A stretch of 64,000 bases of DNA from an uncultured Flavobacteriaceae bacterium (GCA_937923515.1 CALDUF010000026.1:1-64000); one strand, 5' to 3'. Counted from the first letter of the stretch, positions 18,694 to 29,968 are shown. A program made the numbers and translations. The notes: generated from the sequence alone by a model not told the origin.

Positions 18694-19497
18694 TTAACTA
18701 GTTACCACACCTAATGTATAGAGCTGCTCCATAGTTGGAGTTGCGCTACCGCCTTTGGGTTCTAAAGTGATACCGAAAGCTTCGCTTGTATTGGTGTTCT
18801 GTATTTCAAATATTTTATTGCTATCTGTAGCAAAATCATCAATAGTTCCTAAACTTGTTGGCGTAAGCGGATTAAGTGTTAGAGACCATACTTGATACAC
18901 CTTGCCTTTTGGAGGTTCTGGTAAGCCTTCAGCATCTAAGAAAATACGTTCGGTAGCTTTATCCCAGTATACTTTGGCATACGTATCTGTAAAACTACCT
19001 TGACCCGCAAGCGGAATTTTATAAATAGAATCGTCTCGTAAAACCGAAATCAAAGTATTAGCTTCAGTTAAACTATTTTTAGATGTTTCAATTTGAGTTT
19101 CTAATAACGATTGATGCGTTTTAGTTATACGCATGTCGTTTTCAAGCTTTTTATTTTGGTTTAAAGTCCAAAATAACCCTACGGCCAATAATATTGAAGC
19201 TGCCCAACCAGTGTAAGTAATCCAGTTATACTTGGGTTTGTTTATAGAAACTACTTTAGTTTTAGTGTTTTCGTTAAGTTTTAGCTCTTGCTTTACAATG
19301 TCTAAGATATGAGTATTTGTACGTTGTGATGTAGCTGCGGTTAATTTTACAACAGCAGCTTCAATCTCTAAAACTTCTTGCAAAACTTCAGGGTGCTTTT
19401 GCATTAGCTCGTATACTTCTTCATTTTCTTTTTCAGAAAGTACACCAGCCACATAAAGCTCTAAAATCCCCGATGTTATATACGCATTAATGTCCAT
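18694..19497 (-). CDS. Anti-sigma factor (RskA-like)
   Basis: 267 aa; ITSGILELYVAGVLSEKENEEVYELMQKHPEV, one TM, C-terminal PPKGKVYQVWSL domain; adjacent to an ECF sigma gene. Confidence 0.85.
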   Translation of the reverse strand: MDINAYITSGILELYVAGVLSEKENEEVYELMQKHPEVLQEVLEIEAAVVKLTAATSQRTNTHILDIVKQELKLNENTKTKVVSINKPKYNWITYTGWAASILLAVGLFWTLNQNKKLENDMRITKTHQSLLETQIETSKNSLTEANTLISVLRDDSIYKIPLAGQGSFTDTYAKVYWDKATERIFLDAEGLPEPPKGKVYQVWSLTLNPLTPTSLGTIDDFATDSNKIFEIQNTNTSEAFGITLEPKGGSATPTMEQLYTLGVVTS

Positions 19498-19503
19498 AAT
19501 AAT

Positions 19504-20034
19504 TTAGTTTAAAACTAAACCTCTCAATATTTTAATACAATTTCTATTTCTAGTTTTAATAGTACCAATAGGTATATTTAAAGTTTCAGATGCTTCACTT
19601 TGAGTGTAACCTTTAAAGTAAAGCAAATCTATAACTATTTTGCATTTTTCGTCTAATTTATCCACAAATGCTTTAATTCCTATCGCATTGGTTTTATCAT
19701 CAAGACTTTCAGAGGTCTGTATAATATCTACGAAAAAATCAGCATTAAGGTTTTGTTTTACTTTCTTAAAAGATTTAGATCGGGTTTTATCAATGGCTGC
19801 GTTTCGTGCAATATTTAAAATCCATGTAAAAAAACGTCCCTTTTGTTTAGAGTAGCTTTCAGATTTTTGCCATACTTTAACAAACACATCTTGCATTACT
19901 TCCTCCGCTACGTTGTGATCTCTTACAATATTATAAATTACACCATGCATGCTATCGCTATACATCGCATATAATTTTTCAAAAGCCTTTACGTCTTTAT
20001 TTTGAAATTTTTTAACCAATTCTTCCATTTCCAT
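19504..20034 (-). CDS. ECF sigma factor (sigma-70 family)
   Basis: 176 aa; region 2 (AMYSDSMHGVIYNIVRDHNVAEEVMQDVFVKVW) and region 4 (GYTQSEASETLNIPIGTIKTR). Confidence 0.92.
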   Translation of the reverse strand: MEMEELVKKFQNKDVKAFEKLYAMYSDSMHGVIYNIVRDHNVAEEVMQDVFVKVWQKSESYSKQKGRFFTWILNIARNAAIDKTRSKSFKKVKQNLNADFFVDIIQTSESLDDKTNAIGIKAFVDKLDEKCKIVIDLLYFKGYTQSEASETLNIPIGTIKTRNRNCIKILRGLVLN

Positions 20035-20128
20035 ATATGCAATTACTATTTCTGAAAAATACTAAATAAAATTGTATGGTCTGTTATAATGTGCTGTTGT
20101 TTATCAATTAAATTATTAACGTTAACAA

Positions 20129-20368
20129 TTATGGCTCATAAATTTGTCCACGATGTGGTTTTAAAGCATCGCGTATAGGTTTCATTTGGTGTTCTACTAC
20201 TACCATAAACGCTACTGTGTGCATATCGTTTATAACTTCTACGCCAGTAATATTTAATTCTAGTTTTTTAATTTTTATGTATTCTTTTAAATGGATTTCG
20301 TGGTGTGCTGCAATTTTTGTGGCATCCGGCCCTCGAAAATCCCAGATTAATTTTAGTTTTCGCATCAA
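20129..20368 (-). CDS. Small conserved hypothetical protein
   Basis: 79 aa ORF with coding-like composition in a gap between genes; no family recognised. Confidence 0.5.
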   Translation of the reverse strand: MMRKLKLIWDFRGPDATKIAAHHEIHLKEYIKIKKLELNITGVEVINDMHTVAFMVVVEHQMKPIRDALKPHRGQIYEP

Positions 20369-20448
20369 GCAGTATTTGCATGTAAAGATCTAAAAATAGG
20401 CTATTTTATTCAAAATAAAACACCTTTATTTGCGTTTGTAGACACAAC

Positions 20449-20478
20449 TTGTTTTAAAGCCATATATTAGTATTTTTG
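20449..20478 (+). promoter_or_regulatory. Canonical Bacteroidota promoter TTG-N19-TATTTTTG upstream of the PPIase operon
   Basis: TTG (20449-20451), 19-nt spacer, TAnnTTTG (20471-20478), 27 nt before the ATG. Confidence 0.65.
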
Positions 20479-20504
20479 TATCCGTTGAAAATTAATATGT
20501 TATT

Positions 20505-22454
20505 ATGAAATTGAAGTTTTTTACCAAAGCATTCTTGTTGTTTTTTTCTGTTTTTGCCATGGCACAAACATCAAAAAAAGAAGTTTTATTTACTGTTGAT
20601 GATGCCCCAGTTTACGTTTCTGAGTTTTTAAGAGTGTACAATAAAAACCTAAATTTGGTACAAGATGAATCTCAAAAAGATGTTGAAGAATACTTAAAGT
20701 TATTTACCAACTATAAATTAAAATTAAAGGAAGCCAAGGCAAAGGGTTTACATGAAAAACCAGCATATAAAAGAGAATTAGAGAGTTACAAAAAGCAATT
20801 GGCTAAAAACTACATGACCGATGCTAAGGTTAACGATGCTTTGGTTGAAGAGGCCTATAATAACATTACCAACGAGGTTAAAGCTACCCATATTTTAGTG
20901 CGAATTGCAGAAGGTGCAAACCCGCAGGATACTTTGGCAGCGTATAATAAAATTAAAAGTTTAAGAGAACGCGCTACAAAGGAAGGTTTTGAAGCGGTTA
21001 GAAAAGAAGTACACAATGGTAAAACCTTATTTGGAGAAGAGTTAGGTTGGTTCTCTGGATTTAGAATGGTGTATGCTTTTGAAAAAGTAGCCTTTAATAC
21101 AGCTGTAGGCGATATATCTCAACCGTTTAGAACCCGTTTTGGATATCATATAGTAAATGTTTTAGATAAAAGAAAAGCTAGAGGTGAGCGTACAGTAAAG
21201 CATATTATGATATTGGAAAAGGCAGGAGACACTTCATCAAATGCAGAAGCACGAATAAAAGATATCTACAAAAAAATACAACAAGGTGAAGCATTCGAAG
21301 ATTTAGCAAAAGAGTTTTCAGATGATAAAAATTCTGCCTCTAGTGGCGGACTGTTAAAACCTTTTTCTAGCGGACAATTAAGTGTCCCAAAATTTGAAGA
21401 AACTGCTTTTGCTTTAGAGACGGAAGGTGATATTTCTTCTCCAATAAAAACAAACTTTGGTTGGCACGTTATAAAATTAGAAGCTAAAAACCCAATAGGT
21501 ACTTTTGAAGAGTTAAAACCAGAATTAGAGAATAAGGTAAAGCGCGATTCCCGTTCGCAATTAATTGAAGAAGCTTTAATTGCTAAACTTAAAGATAAAT
21601 ACGGTGTCGCTAATAAAACACCAGATTTAAGCTATTTTACTTCTATTTTGAATGCTGATTTTTTCGCCCGTAAATGGAAGCTTCCTGAAGGATTTAATAA
21701 GGACGAAACATTTTTAAAAATTGGAAATAAAATACTAACTAATGCCGATTTTGGTGATTTTTTAGTAGCACAACAAAAGCGAAACAGAGGCACTCAAAGT
21801 TTTGATAAAATTGTTGCTGACAGTTATACCTCATTTTTAAATGCTAACTTAAAACAATATCACGAAGAAAATTTAGAGCTTGAAAATGAAGATTATGCTA
21901 ATATTTTAAGCGAATATAGAGATGGATTATTGCTGTTTGATTTAATGGAAAGCACTATTTGGGAATCTGCAAAAACCGACACAGTAGAGGTTAAAGCATT
22001 TTATGAAAACCATAAAGAAAACTACTTTTTACCTAAACGTATTGATGCAGAAGTAGCCTCTTCAACCAATAAAAAAGTAATTAAAAAAGTAGCAAAACTT
22101 ATGAGTGAGGATATGACTGCTAATGCTATAAAAAAACTGGTGAATACTAATGGTGCTATTAATGTAATTTTCACTAAAGATACCATGAATAGTAAGCACC
22201 AAGCTTTACCAAAAGCTTTCGAGTTTAAAAAAGGAGTATCAAAAGTATATAAACACAACAATGGATTTATTGTAGCTAAAGTTAATGAGGTATTGCCAAA
22301 ACAATTAAAGGATTATGATGAGGTAAAAGGGCTTGTAATAAGCGATTACCAAACCCAGAAAGAAAATTTATGGCTAGAAACGCTCAGAGAAAAATATAAA
22401 GTTGTGGTTAACACCGCTGTTCTAAAAAAGGTTAAAGCTAAAATTAAAGGTTAA
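20505..22454 (+). CDS. Peptidylprolyl isomerase, SurA/parvulin-like with two PPIC domains
   Basis: 649 aa; ATHILVRIAEG..., VKHIMILEKAG..., GLLKPFSSGQLSVPKFEETAFALETEGDISSPIKTNFGWHVIKLE. Confidence 0.88.
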   Translation: MKLKFFTKAFLLFFSVFAMAQTSKKEVLFTVDDAPVYVSEFLRVYNKNLNLVQDESQKDVEEYLKLFTNYKLKLKEAKAKGLHEKPAYKRELESYKKQLAKNYMTDAKVNDALVEEAYNNITNEVKATHILVRIAEGANPQDTLAAYNKIKSLRERATKEGFEAVRKEVHNGKTLFGEELGWFSGFRMVYAFEKVAFNTAVGDISQPFRTRFGYHIVNVLDKRKARGERTVKHIMILEKAGDTSSNAEARIKDIYKKIQQGEAFEDLAKEFSDDKNSASSGGLLKPFSSGQLSVPKFEETAFALETEGDISSPIKTNFGWHVIKLEAKNPIGTFEELKPELENKVKRDSRSQLIEEALIAKLKDKYGVANKTPDLSYFTSILNADFFARKWKLPEGFNKDETFLKIGNKILTNADFGDFLVAQQKRNRGTQSFDKIVADSYTSFLNANLKQYHEENLELENEDYANILSEYRDGLLLFDLMESTIWESAKTDTVEVKAFYENHKENYFLPKRIDAEVASSTNKKVIKKVAKLMSEDMTANAIKKLVNTNGAINVIFTKDTMNSKHQALPKAFEFKKGVSKVYKHNNGFIVAKVNEVLPKQLKDYDEVKGLVISDYQTQKENLWLETLREKYKVVVNTAVLKKVKAKIKG

Positions 22455-22456
22455 TT

Positions 22457-23314
22457 GTGCAAATAAAATCCCTCTTAATACTTGGTTTATTAGCAGTTGT
22501 AATTACTGCCTGTGATGTTTTCAAAAAAAACGACACACGTAATGCTATTGCTCGTGTAAATAACAAATACCTTTATATAGATGATTTGGCAGGTATTGTT
22601 TCAGAAGGTGTTACTGGGCAAGACAGTGCATTAATAGTGCAAAACTTTATAAATGAGTGGGCCACAGAGCAACTACTGGTAGATGGTGCGCAAATAAATT
22701 TAAGCGAAACAAAACAACAAAACTTCAATAAATTAGTTGAACAGTATAAGAGCGATTTATTTAGTAAAGCCTATTTAGAAGCTTTAGTAAAAAAGAATTT
22801 AGATACTGTAGTAAGTACAGACGAAGCTAGAATGTACTATGAAGCTAATAAAGATGTGTTCAAATTAAATGAAGAGCTTTTAAAATTCAGATACATTCAT
22901 GTAGATGAAAATATTATTGATTTCAATACGATAAAAAAACGTTTAAAACAGTTTGAAGAAGAAGATAAAGCAGCTTTAGATTCAATTGCGATTCAATTTA
23001 AATCGTACTCCTTAAACGATTCCATTTGGGTTAAAATGAGTCAGGTAATATCCAAAATACCAGGAGTGAATTCTGAAAATAAAAGCCAACTGTTAAAAAA
23101 ATCTAATTTTGTGCAACTCAAAGATTCATTAGGAGTATATTTGATGCAAGTTAATGAGGTATTGTTGCGCAATGATACTGCACCGTTAGAATATGTAAAG
23201 CCAACAATCAACCAAATTGTAATCAATAAACGCAAGTTAGAGCTCATTAAAAAATTAGAAAAAGATATTACAAAAGATGCTATTAAAAACAAGGAATTTG
23301 AAATCTACAATTAG
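22457..23314 (+). CDS. Lipoprotein related to the SurA/PpiC chaperone family (GTG start)
   Basis: 285 aa; lipobox VITACDVFKK; located between two PPIases with 2-nt spacing. Confidence 0.65.
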   Translation: MQIKSLLILGLLAVVITACDVFKKNDTRNAIARVNNKYLYIDDLAGIVSEGVTGQDSALIVQNFINEWATEQLLVDGAQINLSETKQQNFNKLVEQYKSDLFSKAYLEALVKKNLDTVVSTDEARMYYEANKDVFKLNEELLKFRYIHVDENIIDFNTIKKRLKQFEEEDKAALDSIAIQFKSYSLNDSIWVKMSQVISKIPGVNSENKSQLLKKSNFVQLKDSLGVYLMQVNEVLLRNDTAPLEYVKPTINQIVINKRKLELIKKLEKDITKDAIKNKEFEIYN

Positions 23315-24734
23315 TAAAAAATTACTATTCCTATTTCTATTTTCGGTTGTGTGTGTTACACAAGCGCAAGAAATTATAGAAGATACTCCAAAAGAAACTG
23401 AAACAGATGCCAACAAAGCGGTGGATACTACCGAAGCATTTAAACCCATTAAGGTTGATGGTGTGGCAGGTGTTGTTGGAGATTATATTGTTTTGAATTC
23501 TGATATTGATAAGGAGTTCTTGCAATTACAAGCCTCTGGTGTTGACACTAAAGAAATTACACGTTGCCAGCTTTTTGGTAAGTTGCTTGAAAATAAGTTG
23601 TATGCACACCATGCCATTCAAGACAGTATTTTGGTATCAGATGCCGAGGTAAGAAATAATGTAGACTATCAAATGCAGCAATTTCTTAGTCAGGTAAATG
23701 GTGATTTAGATCGTTTATTAAGCATTTATAATAAGGAAGATGAAGAAAGCCTTAGAGAAGAAATGTTTAAAACAAATAAGGATATGATGCTATCGCAACG
23801 TATGCAAGCTAGCGTTATTAGAGATATTGAAATTACACCAGAAGAAGTACGACAGTTTTTTAATAAAATTCCTAAAGAAGAAAGGCCAAGTTTTGGAACA
23901 GAATTAAAAGTGGCGCAAATAGTAGTTGAACCAAAAGTTTCAGAAAAAGAAAAAACACGCATACTAAATCAGTTAAAACAATTTAAAGCTGATGTAGAAG
24001 AGAACGGTGCTAGTTTTAGATCTAAAGTTATTTTATATGGGCAAGATCCAGGCATCAAACAATCAGGTTACAAGTACACATTAAATAGAAAAAAGCCAAG
24101 AATGGTAAAGGAGTTTAGAGAAGCTGCATTTTCATTACAAGAAGGTGAAGTTTCAGAACCTTTTCAAACAGATTTCGGGTTTCATATTGTGTATTGCGAA
24201 AAGATAAGAGGGCAAGAGTATGATGTAAGTCATGTGCTTTTAATTCCAGAAGTATCAGATGCTTCAGTAATTGAAGCTAAAGAAAAACTGGAAAGCATAA
24301 GGCAAAAAATAGTAGATGGCGACATCACATTTAAAGACGCAGCCAAAGAAATAAGTGACGACGAGGTAACTAAGTTTGATGGTGGCCAATTAATAAACCC
24401 TGAAACGCAAGATTATAATTTTGAATTAACGCGAATGGATCCAGAACTGTATTCTCAAATTCAAGATTTAAAAGATGGTGAGATAAGTCAAGTAGTTGCA
24501 GAAACGGATAGATCTAATAAATTAAAATTTAAAATATTAACAGTATCCGATAGAGTAGAAGATCACGATGCAGATTATGCAAGCGATTTTCTTAAAATAA
24601 AAGAGCTAGCCTTAAATGAAAAGAAAATTAAAGCAATCGAAAATTGGCAAGCTAAAAAAATAGATGATACGTATATTAAAATTACTGGAGGTATGAGAGA
24701 TTGCGAATTTTCTAGTAATTGGTTAAAAAAATAG
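23277..24734 (+). CDS. Peptidylprolyl isomerase SurA-like
   Basis: 485 aa; two PPIC-like domains (LKVAQIVVEPKVSEKEK..., YDVSHVLLIPEVSD...); KVDGVAGVVGDYIVLNSDIDKEF N-terminus. Confidence 0.88.
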   Translation: MLLKTRNLKSTISKKLLFLFLFSVVCVTQAQEIIEDTPKETETDANKAVDTTEAFKPIKVDGVAGVVGDYIVLNSDIDKEFLQLQASGVDTKEITRCQLFGKLLENKLYAHHAIQDSILVSDAEVRNNVDYQMQQFLSQVNGDLDRLLSIYNKEDEESLREEMFKTNKDMMLSQRMQASVIRDIEITPEEVRQFFNKIPKEERPSFGTELKVAQIVVEPKVSEKEKTRILNQLKQFKADVEENGASFRSKVILYGQDPGIKQSGYKYTLNRKKPRMVKEFREAAFSLQEGEVSEPFQTDFGFHIVYCEKIRGQEYDVSHVLLIPEVSDASVIEAKEKLESIRQKIVDGDITFKDAAKEISDDEVTKFDGGQLINPETQDYNFELTRMDPELYSQIQDLKDGEISQVVAETDRSNKLKFKILTVSDRVEDHDADYASDFLKIKELALNEKKIKAIENWQAKKIDDTYIKITGGMRDCEFSSNWLKK

Positions 24735-24740
24735 TAGCTT

Positions 24741-25694
24741 ATGTCTGATGTTGCTGCCGTAAAACAGTTTGTAGAAAAATATAAAGATTTAAAACAAGAA
24801 ATAGCCAAAGTTATAGTTGGTCAAGACGATGTTGTAAATCAAATTTTAATATCCGTTTTTTCAGGTGGACACGCATTATTAATTGGTGTGCCAGGTTTGG
24901 CAAAAACCTTAATGGTAAATACAATTTCTCAAGCTTTAGGTTTAAATTTTAAGCGCATACAATTCACTCCAGATTTAATGCCTAGTGATATTTTAGGTAG
25001 TGAAATTTTAGATGAAGATCGCCAGTTTAAATTTATAAAAGGTCCCATATTTTCTAATATTGTGTTGGCTGATGAGATTAATAGAACACCACCTAAAACG
25101 CAAGCTGCACTTTTAGAAGCAATGCAAGAACGTGCTGTTACCGTAGCAGGACACCATTATAAGCTAGATTTACCTTATTTTGTATTAGCCACACAAAACC
25201 CAATTGAGCAAGAAGGGACGTATCCGTTACCAGAAGCTCAATTAGATCGATTTATGTTTGCCATTAACTTAGAATACCCTTCGTTTGCAGAAGAAGTGCA
25301 AGTAGTTAAAGCAACAACTAATGACGAAAAAGTAAACGTTAATGCGCTTTTTACTTCAAAAGAAATTTTAGAATACCAACACGTTATAAGACGCATACCT
25401 GTTGCTGATAATGTTATTGAATACGCTGTATCTATGGTAGGTAAAACCAGACCAAATAGTGATGCTGCGCCAGATATTGTAAAGCAATATATAGATTGGG
25501 GTGCAGGCCCTAGAGCATCACAAAACTTAATTTTAGCTGCAAAAACGCATGCTGTTATAAATGGTAAGTTTTCTCCAGACAACGAAGATGTTCAGGCAGT
25601 AGCCACAAGTGTGTTAAGACACCGTATTATTAAAAACTATAAAGCTGAAGCTGAAGGTGTTTCAGAAAAACAGATTATAAAGAGTCTGTTTTAG
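24741..25694 (+). CDS. MoxR family AAA ATPase
   Basis: 317 aa; Walker A GVPGLAKT, FTPDLMPSDILGSEI, LADEINRTPPKTQAALLEAMQE. Confidence 0.95.
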   Translation: MSDVAAVKQFVEKYKDLKQEIAKVIVGQDDVVNQILISVFSGGHALLIGVPGLAKTLMVNTISQALGLNFKRIQFTPDLMPSDILGSEILDEDRQFKFIKGPIFSNIVLADEINRTPPKTQAALLEAMQERAVTVAGHHYKLDLPYFVLATQNPIEQEGTYPLPEAQLDRFMFAINLEYPSFAEEVQVVKATTNDEKVNVNALFTSKEILEYQHVIRRIPVADNVIEYAVSMVGKTRPNSDAAPDIVKQYIDWGAGPRASQNLILAAKTHAVINGKFSPDNEDVQAVATSVLRHRIIKNYKAEAEGVSEKQIIKSLF

Positions 25695-25733
25695 TAGATA
25701 AGAATACTTTGGTATAGAAATTCTTAAAATATA

Positions 25734-27413
25734 TTATTCTTTTACTTTTAAAGATTTAAACCCATCCTTTATTTCGTTAGTTCTTAGTTGTGGTACATAA
25801 CGATAATATGTCTTAATATACGCAACTTGTTGTTTGTTAACGCAGGGTAAATTGCCATTTCCTGTACCCCAAAAAAATACATTTGCACCTGGTGAATTAT
25901 AACTAAAACCATGTGTTGTTTCTTTTGAAAAAGAAGTTGAGGTTTTTGTGTTTCCCTCTGGAATAACACTGTTTTTAATCTTAAAATTGCTTAAAGACAT
26001 GGCAAAATCGTTAGAGGTAAAGGTGTTTAAATTTATAGGAATAAAAACAGGAATAGCGCTTAATGCGAGTGAGACATAAATTAGAATTACACCAAATTTT
26101 CGCGATTTAAATACACTAACAAATAGGAGAAGTGAAAGTATTACAATAAAAATAAAAAAGAAACGGTATTGGGGAGAATTCAACCAAACTATTACAAACT
26201 GCAAAATAGCTAATAGGTAAATAATAAGTAGTGGTTGTTTGTTTTTGCTTTTAAAAATTAAAAGCGGAAATACTATTAATAATAACAAAAACAGTTTGTT
26301 AAATAATCCGTGAAGTTTTGGAATCTGCAACCAATATTTAAACGTTTCAATAAAGCTAAAATGCGACACATTACTATTGTTCATACCAGACTGGTAAGTG
26401 CCTGTTTGGTATAGCTTTATTAATTCTGAAGGTAATTTCCAATCTACCGACAAAACATCAAAACTTGATGTTGGATAAAGCAAATAGCCAGAAATAACGG
26501 CGTTCTTCAATAAAAATAAACCTAGCACCAAAACGCTAAGCATAATATATTGCCCAATATGTACTTTTAATATTTTAAAATTTTTGATGAAGAGTAAAAA
26601 AATCAAAAAGGCAAATACAACCATAGTAACTTTTACAAAACACAAAAAGAGCACAATACTAAAAAGAATATTAAATGTTGAAGCCGAAAGATGCGAATGG
26701 TGCAAGAGGTATTTGTAAATTACATAAGGTGCCAATAAAAAAATGATTAAATCTGGTGAAGGCGCATTTACAAATTGCATAAAAAACAGACTGAAGCTAA
26801 GTACTAGTCCTAAAAAGTAATCTTGTGAATTTGTAGCCCTACTTATTTTCTCAACAAATAAAAATCCCATCACTACAAATACAAACCCATTAATATCATT
26901 TAAAATGTTAGAAATAAAAGGAAAATTAAACCCAGCTTGAAGTGCATGCCATGAAGAATTTTGCCCCAAAAACAAATGTAAATTTGCGAGTCCTTTTACG
27001 TAACCAAAGGTGTTAATCCACTTTATGGTTTGTATGTAATACGACTCATTATCAATTAAATACGGTTTAGTGGCGCTTTGTGCTAACACTACTAAAAAAA
27101 GTAACGCGTATAAAAGTTTATAGTGAATTTTAAATGCTTTAAACGCATGTAATAGCGCATTTAAATACTGTACAATTTCTTTTTTATAAATAACAGCCAG
27201 TATACAATTCAATATTAAAATAATACTGTAAAATTCAATATGTATTCTAATAAAAAAAGCAGCTATACAGGTAATGAGTGTGTAAAGAAAAAGCCCTAAA
27301 ATTAGATGTATTGCTAAATGGCAGGTTTTAATCTTAAAAAACCGTTTAAAAACAAAACCTAAATTAAGGCAAGTTAACGCAATATATATCCAGCTTAAAG
27401 CTATTAAAAGCAT
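25734..27413 (-). CDS. Polytopic membrane protein of unknown function (GT-C-like topology)
   Basis: 559 aa, strongly hydrophobic multi-TM protein with a short soluble C-terminus. Confidence 0.55.
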   Translation of the reverse strand: MLLIALSWIYIALTCLNLGFVFKRFFKIKTCHLAIHLILGLFLYTLITCIAAFFIRIHIEFYSIILILNCILAVIYKKEIVQYLNALLHAFKAFKIHYKLLYALLFLVVLAQSATKPYLIDNESYYIQTIKWINTFGYVKGLANLHLFLGQNSSWHALQAGFNFPFISNILNDINGFVFVVMGFLFVEKISRATNSQDYFLGLVLSFSLFFMQFVNAPSPDLIIFLLAPYVIYKYLLHHSHLSASTFNILFSIVLFLCFVKVTMVVFAFLIFLLFIKNFKILKVHIGQYIMLSVLVLGLFLLKNAVISGYLLYPTSSFDVLSVDWKLPSELIKLYQTGTYQSGMNNSNVSHFSFIETFKYWLQIPKLHGLFNKLFLLLLIVFPLLIFKSKNKQPLLIIYLLAILQFVIVWLNSPQYRFFFIFIVILSLLLFVSVFKSRKFGVILIYVSLALSAIPVFIPINLNTFTSNDFAMSLSNFKIKNSVIPEGNTKTSTSFSKETTHGFSYNSPGANVFFWGTGNGNLPCVNKQQVAYIKTYYRYVPQLRTNEIKDGFKSLKVKE

Positions 27414-27649
27414 GTAGTTATTTAGGTTTGTTTCAAAGGTATTGATAAATAATAAATCTTAAATTATTAATTCGTTAGAAATAAGGCCATATATCTAAAT
27501 AAAATAAAATCATTTGTTCTATAAATGCAACAATAATAATTAGGTATAAATACCTGATTTTAAAGTGGCGTTTATTTTTAAATCTTTGCATTAATTTTGT
27601 AATTTGCAAGACTGTAAAAAAACACTAAATAAACCTTAAAAAATTTTAT

Positions 27650-29917
27650 ATGGCATTTGACATTGACATGATAAAAGGAGTGTACTCCAAAATGGCTGAG
27701 AACGTTGATAAAGCGCGCGAAGTTGTTGGAAAGCCACTTACGCTTTCTGAAAAAATATTATATAATCATTTGTGGGATGGTAATCCAACCAAGGCTTTTG
27801 CACGAGGTAAAGATTATGTTGATTTTGCTCCAGATAGAATTGCATGTCAAGATGCTACAGCACAAATGGCACTATTGCAGTTTATGCAAGCAGGCAAAAC
27901 TAAAGTTGCTGTGCCAACTACGGTGCATTGCGACCACTTAATTCAAGCTAAAGAAGGTGCTGCAACCGATTTAAAACACGCTAACAATGTAAGTAGCGAG
28001 GTATTTAATTTTTTAGAGTCAGTATCAAATAAATACGGTATTGGGTTTTGGAAACCTGGTGCAGGTATTATCCATCAGGTAGTTTTAGAAAACTATGCCT
28101 TTCCTGGAGGTATGATGATAGGTACCGATTCTCACACTGTAAATGCAGGCGGTTTAGGTATGGTTGCTATTGGTGTAGGTGGTGCAGATGCTGTTGATGT
28201 TATGGCAGGTATGGCTTGGGAATTAAAATTTCCAAAATTAATAGGCGTGAAGTTAACAGGTAAATTATCTGGTTGGACAGCGCCAAAAGATGTAATTTTA
28301 AAAGTAGCCGAAATTCTAACTGTAAAAGGCGGAACGGGTGCTATTGTAGAATATTTTGGTCCTGGTGCAACAGCAATGTCTTGTACAGGAAAAGGAACAA
28401 TTTGTAATATGGGTGCTGAAATTGGGGCAACCACATCTACATTTGGGTATGATGATTCTATGGAGCGTTATTTACGTGCTACCGATAGAGAAGATGTAGC
28501 TGAAGCTGCAAACCAAGTAAAAGCGCACTTAACTGCAGATCCTGAAGTATACCAAAATCCAGAGCAGTATTTTGATCAAGTTATTGAAATTAACTTATCA
28601 GAATTAGGGCCATTATTAAACGGACCGTTTACGCCAGATCTATCTACTGAAGTAGGCACAGATATGACCAATAAGGCAAAAGCTAATGATTGGCCAATAA
28701 AAGTAGAATGGGGTTTAATAGGGTCTTGTACCAACTCCTCTTACGAAGATTTATCGAGAGCGTCATCAATTGCGCAACAAGCCTTAGATAAAGGTTTAAA
28801 AATGAAAGCTGAATTAGGAATTAATCCAGGTTCAGAACAAGTACGTTTTACTGCAGAACGCGATGGTATTTTAGGTATTTTTGAAAACTTAGATGCTAAA
28901 ATTTTCACCAATGCTTGCGGACCATGTATTGGGCAATGGGCTCGTTATTCAGATCCTAAAAACGCACCAAAAAATAGTATTGTACACTCGTTTAATAGAA
29001 ACTTTGCAAAACGTGCCGATGGTAATCCAAACACGCACGCCTTTGTAGCATCACCAGAGTTAACTGCAGCAATTGCTATTGCAGGGCGTTTAGATTTTAA
29101 TCCGTTAAAGGATACCTTAATTAACGAAAACGGCGAAGAAGTTAAATTCGATGAACCAACAGGCTGGGAATTACCACCAAAAGGTTTCGCTGTAGACGAT
29201 AATGGTTACTTAGCACCAGAAGCAGACGGAAGTCATGTAAACGTAGTAGTAAATGACGATTCAGAGCGTTTACAACTTTTAACACCATTTACGCCGTTAG
29301 GAGAAACTATTACAGGCGCTAAACTATTAATAAAAGCCTTTGGTAAATGTACTACCGATCATATCTCTATGGCTGGCCCATGGTTACGTTATAGAGGGCA
29401 TTTAGATAATATTGCAAACAATACATTAATTGGAGCAGTAAATGCATTCAACAAAAAAACCAACTTCGTTAAAAACCAATTAACAGGAGATTATGGTGGC
29501 GTACCAGATGTACAACGCGCTTATAAAAAAGAAGGTATTAAAACTGTTGTAGTGGGCGATCATAATTATGGTGAAGGCTCATCAAGAGAGCATGCAGCAA
29601 TGCAACCACGCCATTTAGGAGTGGCCGCTGTAATTGTAAAGTCGTTTGCTCGTATCCACGAAACAAACCTTAAAAAACAAGGGATGTTAGGCTTAACTTT
29701 TGCTAACGAGGCAGATTACGATTTAATTCAAGAAGACGATACTTTTAACTTCACAGATTTAAACGAATTTGCACCAGATAAACAATTAACGCTAGAAGTG
29801 GTACATGCTGATGGTAGTAAAGATGTTATAAAGCTAAACCACACGTATAACGATGCACAAATTGCATGGTATAACGAAGGTTCTGCACTTAATTTAATTA
29901 AGAAGCAAAACGCTTAA
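27650..29917 (+). CDS. acn: Aconitate hydratase (mitochondrial-type)
   Basis: 755 aa; [58 protein letters not shown]. Confidence 0.97.
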   Translation: MAFDIDMIKGVYSKMAENVDKAREVVGKPLTLSEKILYNHLWDGNPTKAFARGKDYVDFAPDRIACQDATAQMALLQFMQAGKTKVAVPTTVHCDHLIQAKEGAATDLKHANNVSSEVFNFLESVSNKYGIGFWKPGAGIIHQVVLENYAFPGGMMIGTDSHTVNAGGLGMVAIGVGGADAVDVMAGMAWELKFPKLIGVKLTGKLSGWTAPKDVILKVAEILTVKGGTGAIVEYFGPGATAMSCTGKGTICNMGAEIGATTSTFGYDDSMERYLRATDREDVAEAANQVKAHLTADPEVYQNPEQYFDQVIEINLSELGPLLNGPFTPDLSTEVGTDMTNKAKANDWPIKVEWGLIGSCTNSSYEDLSRASSIAQQALDKGLKMKAELGINPGSEQVRFTAERDGILGIFENLDAKIFTNACGPCIGQWARYSDPKNAPKNSIVHSFNRNFAKRADGNPNTHAFVASPELTAAIAIAGRLDFNPLKDTLINENGEEVKFDEPTGWELPPKGFAVDDNGYLAPEADGSHVNVVVNDDSERLQLLTPFTPLGETITGAKLLIKAFGKCTTDHISMAGPWLRYRGHLDNIANNTLIGAVNAFNKKTNFVKNQLTGDYGGVPDVQRAYKKEGIKTVVVGDHNYGEGSSREHAAMQPRHLGVAAVIVKSFARIHETNLKKQGMLGLTFANEADYDLIQEDDTFNFTDLNEFAPDKQLTLEVVHADGSKDVIKLNHTYNDAQIAWYNEGSALNLIKKQNA

Positions 29918-29936
29918 ATTTAAAACATATATATTG

Positions 29937-29968
29937 AAAAAATCCAGTCTGTAAAGGCTGGATTTTTT
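29937..29968 (+). terminator. Rho-independent terminator after aconitase
   Basis: AATCCAG-N10-CTGGATT followed by TTTT. Confidence 0.8.

Noticed and set aside
25238-25582. 114-aa minus-strand ORF inside moxR
   Set aside because: Shadow of the conserved MoxR reading frame.
28132-28434. 100-aa minus-strand ORF inside aconitase
   Set aside because: Fully antisense to a confidently identified aconitase; no start context or family resemblance.
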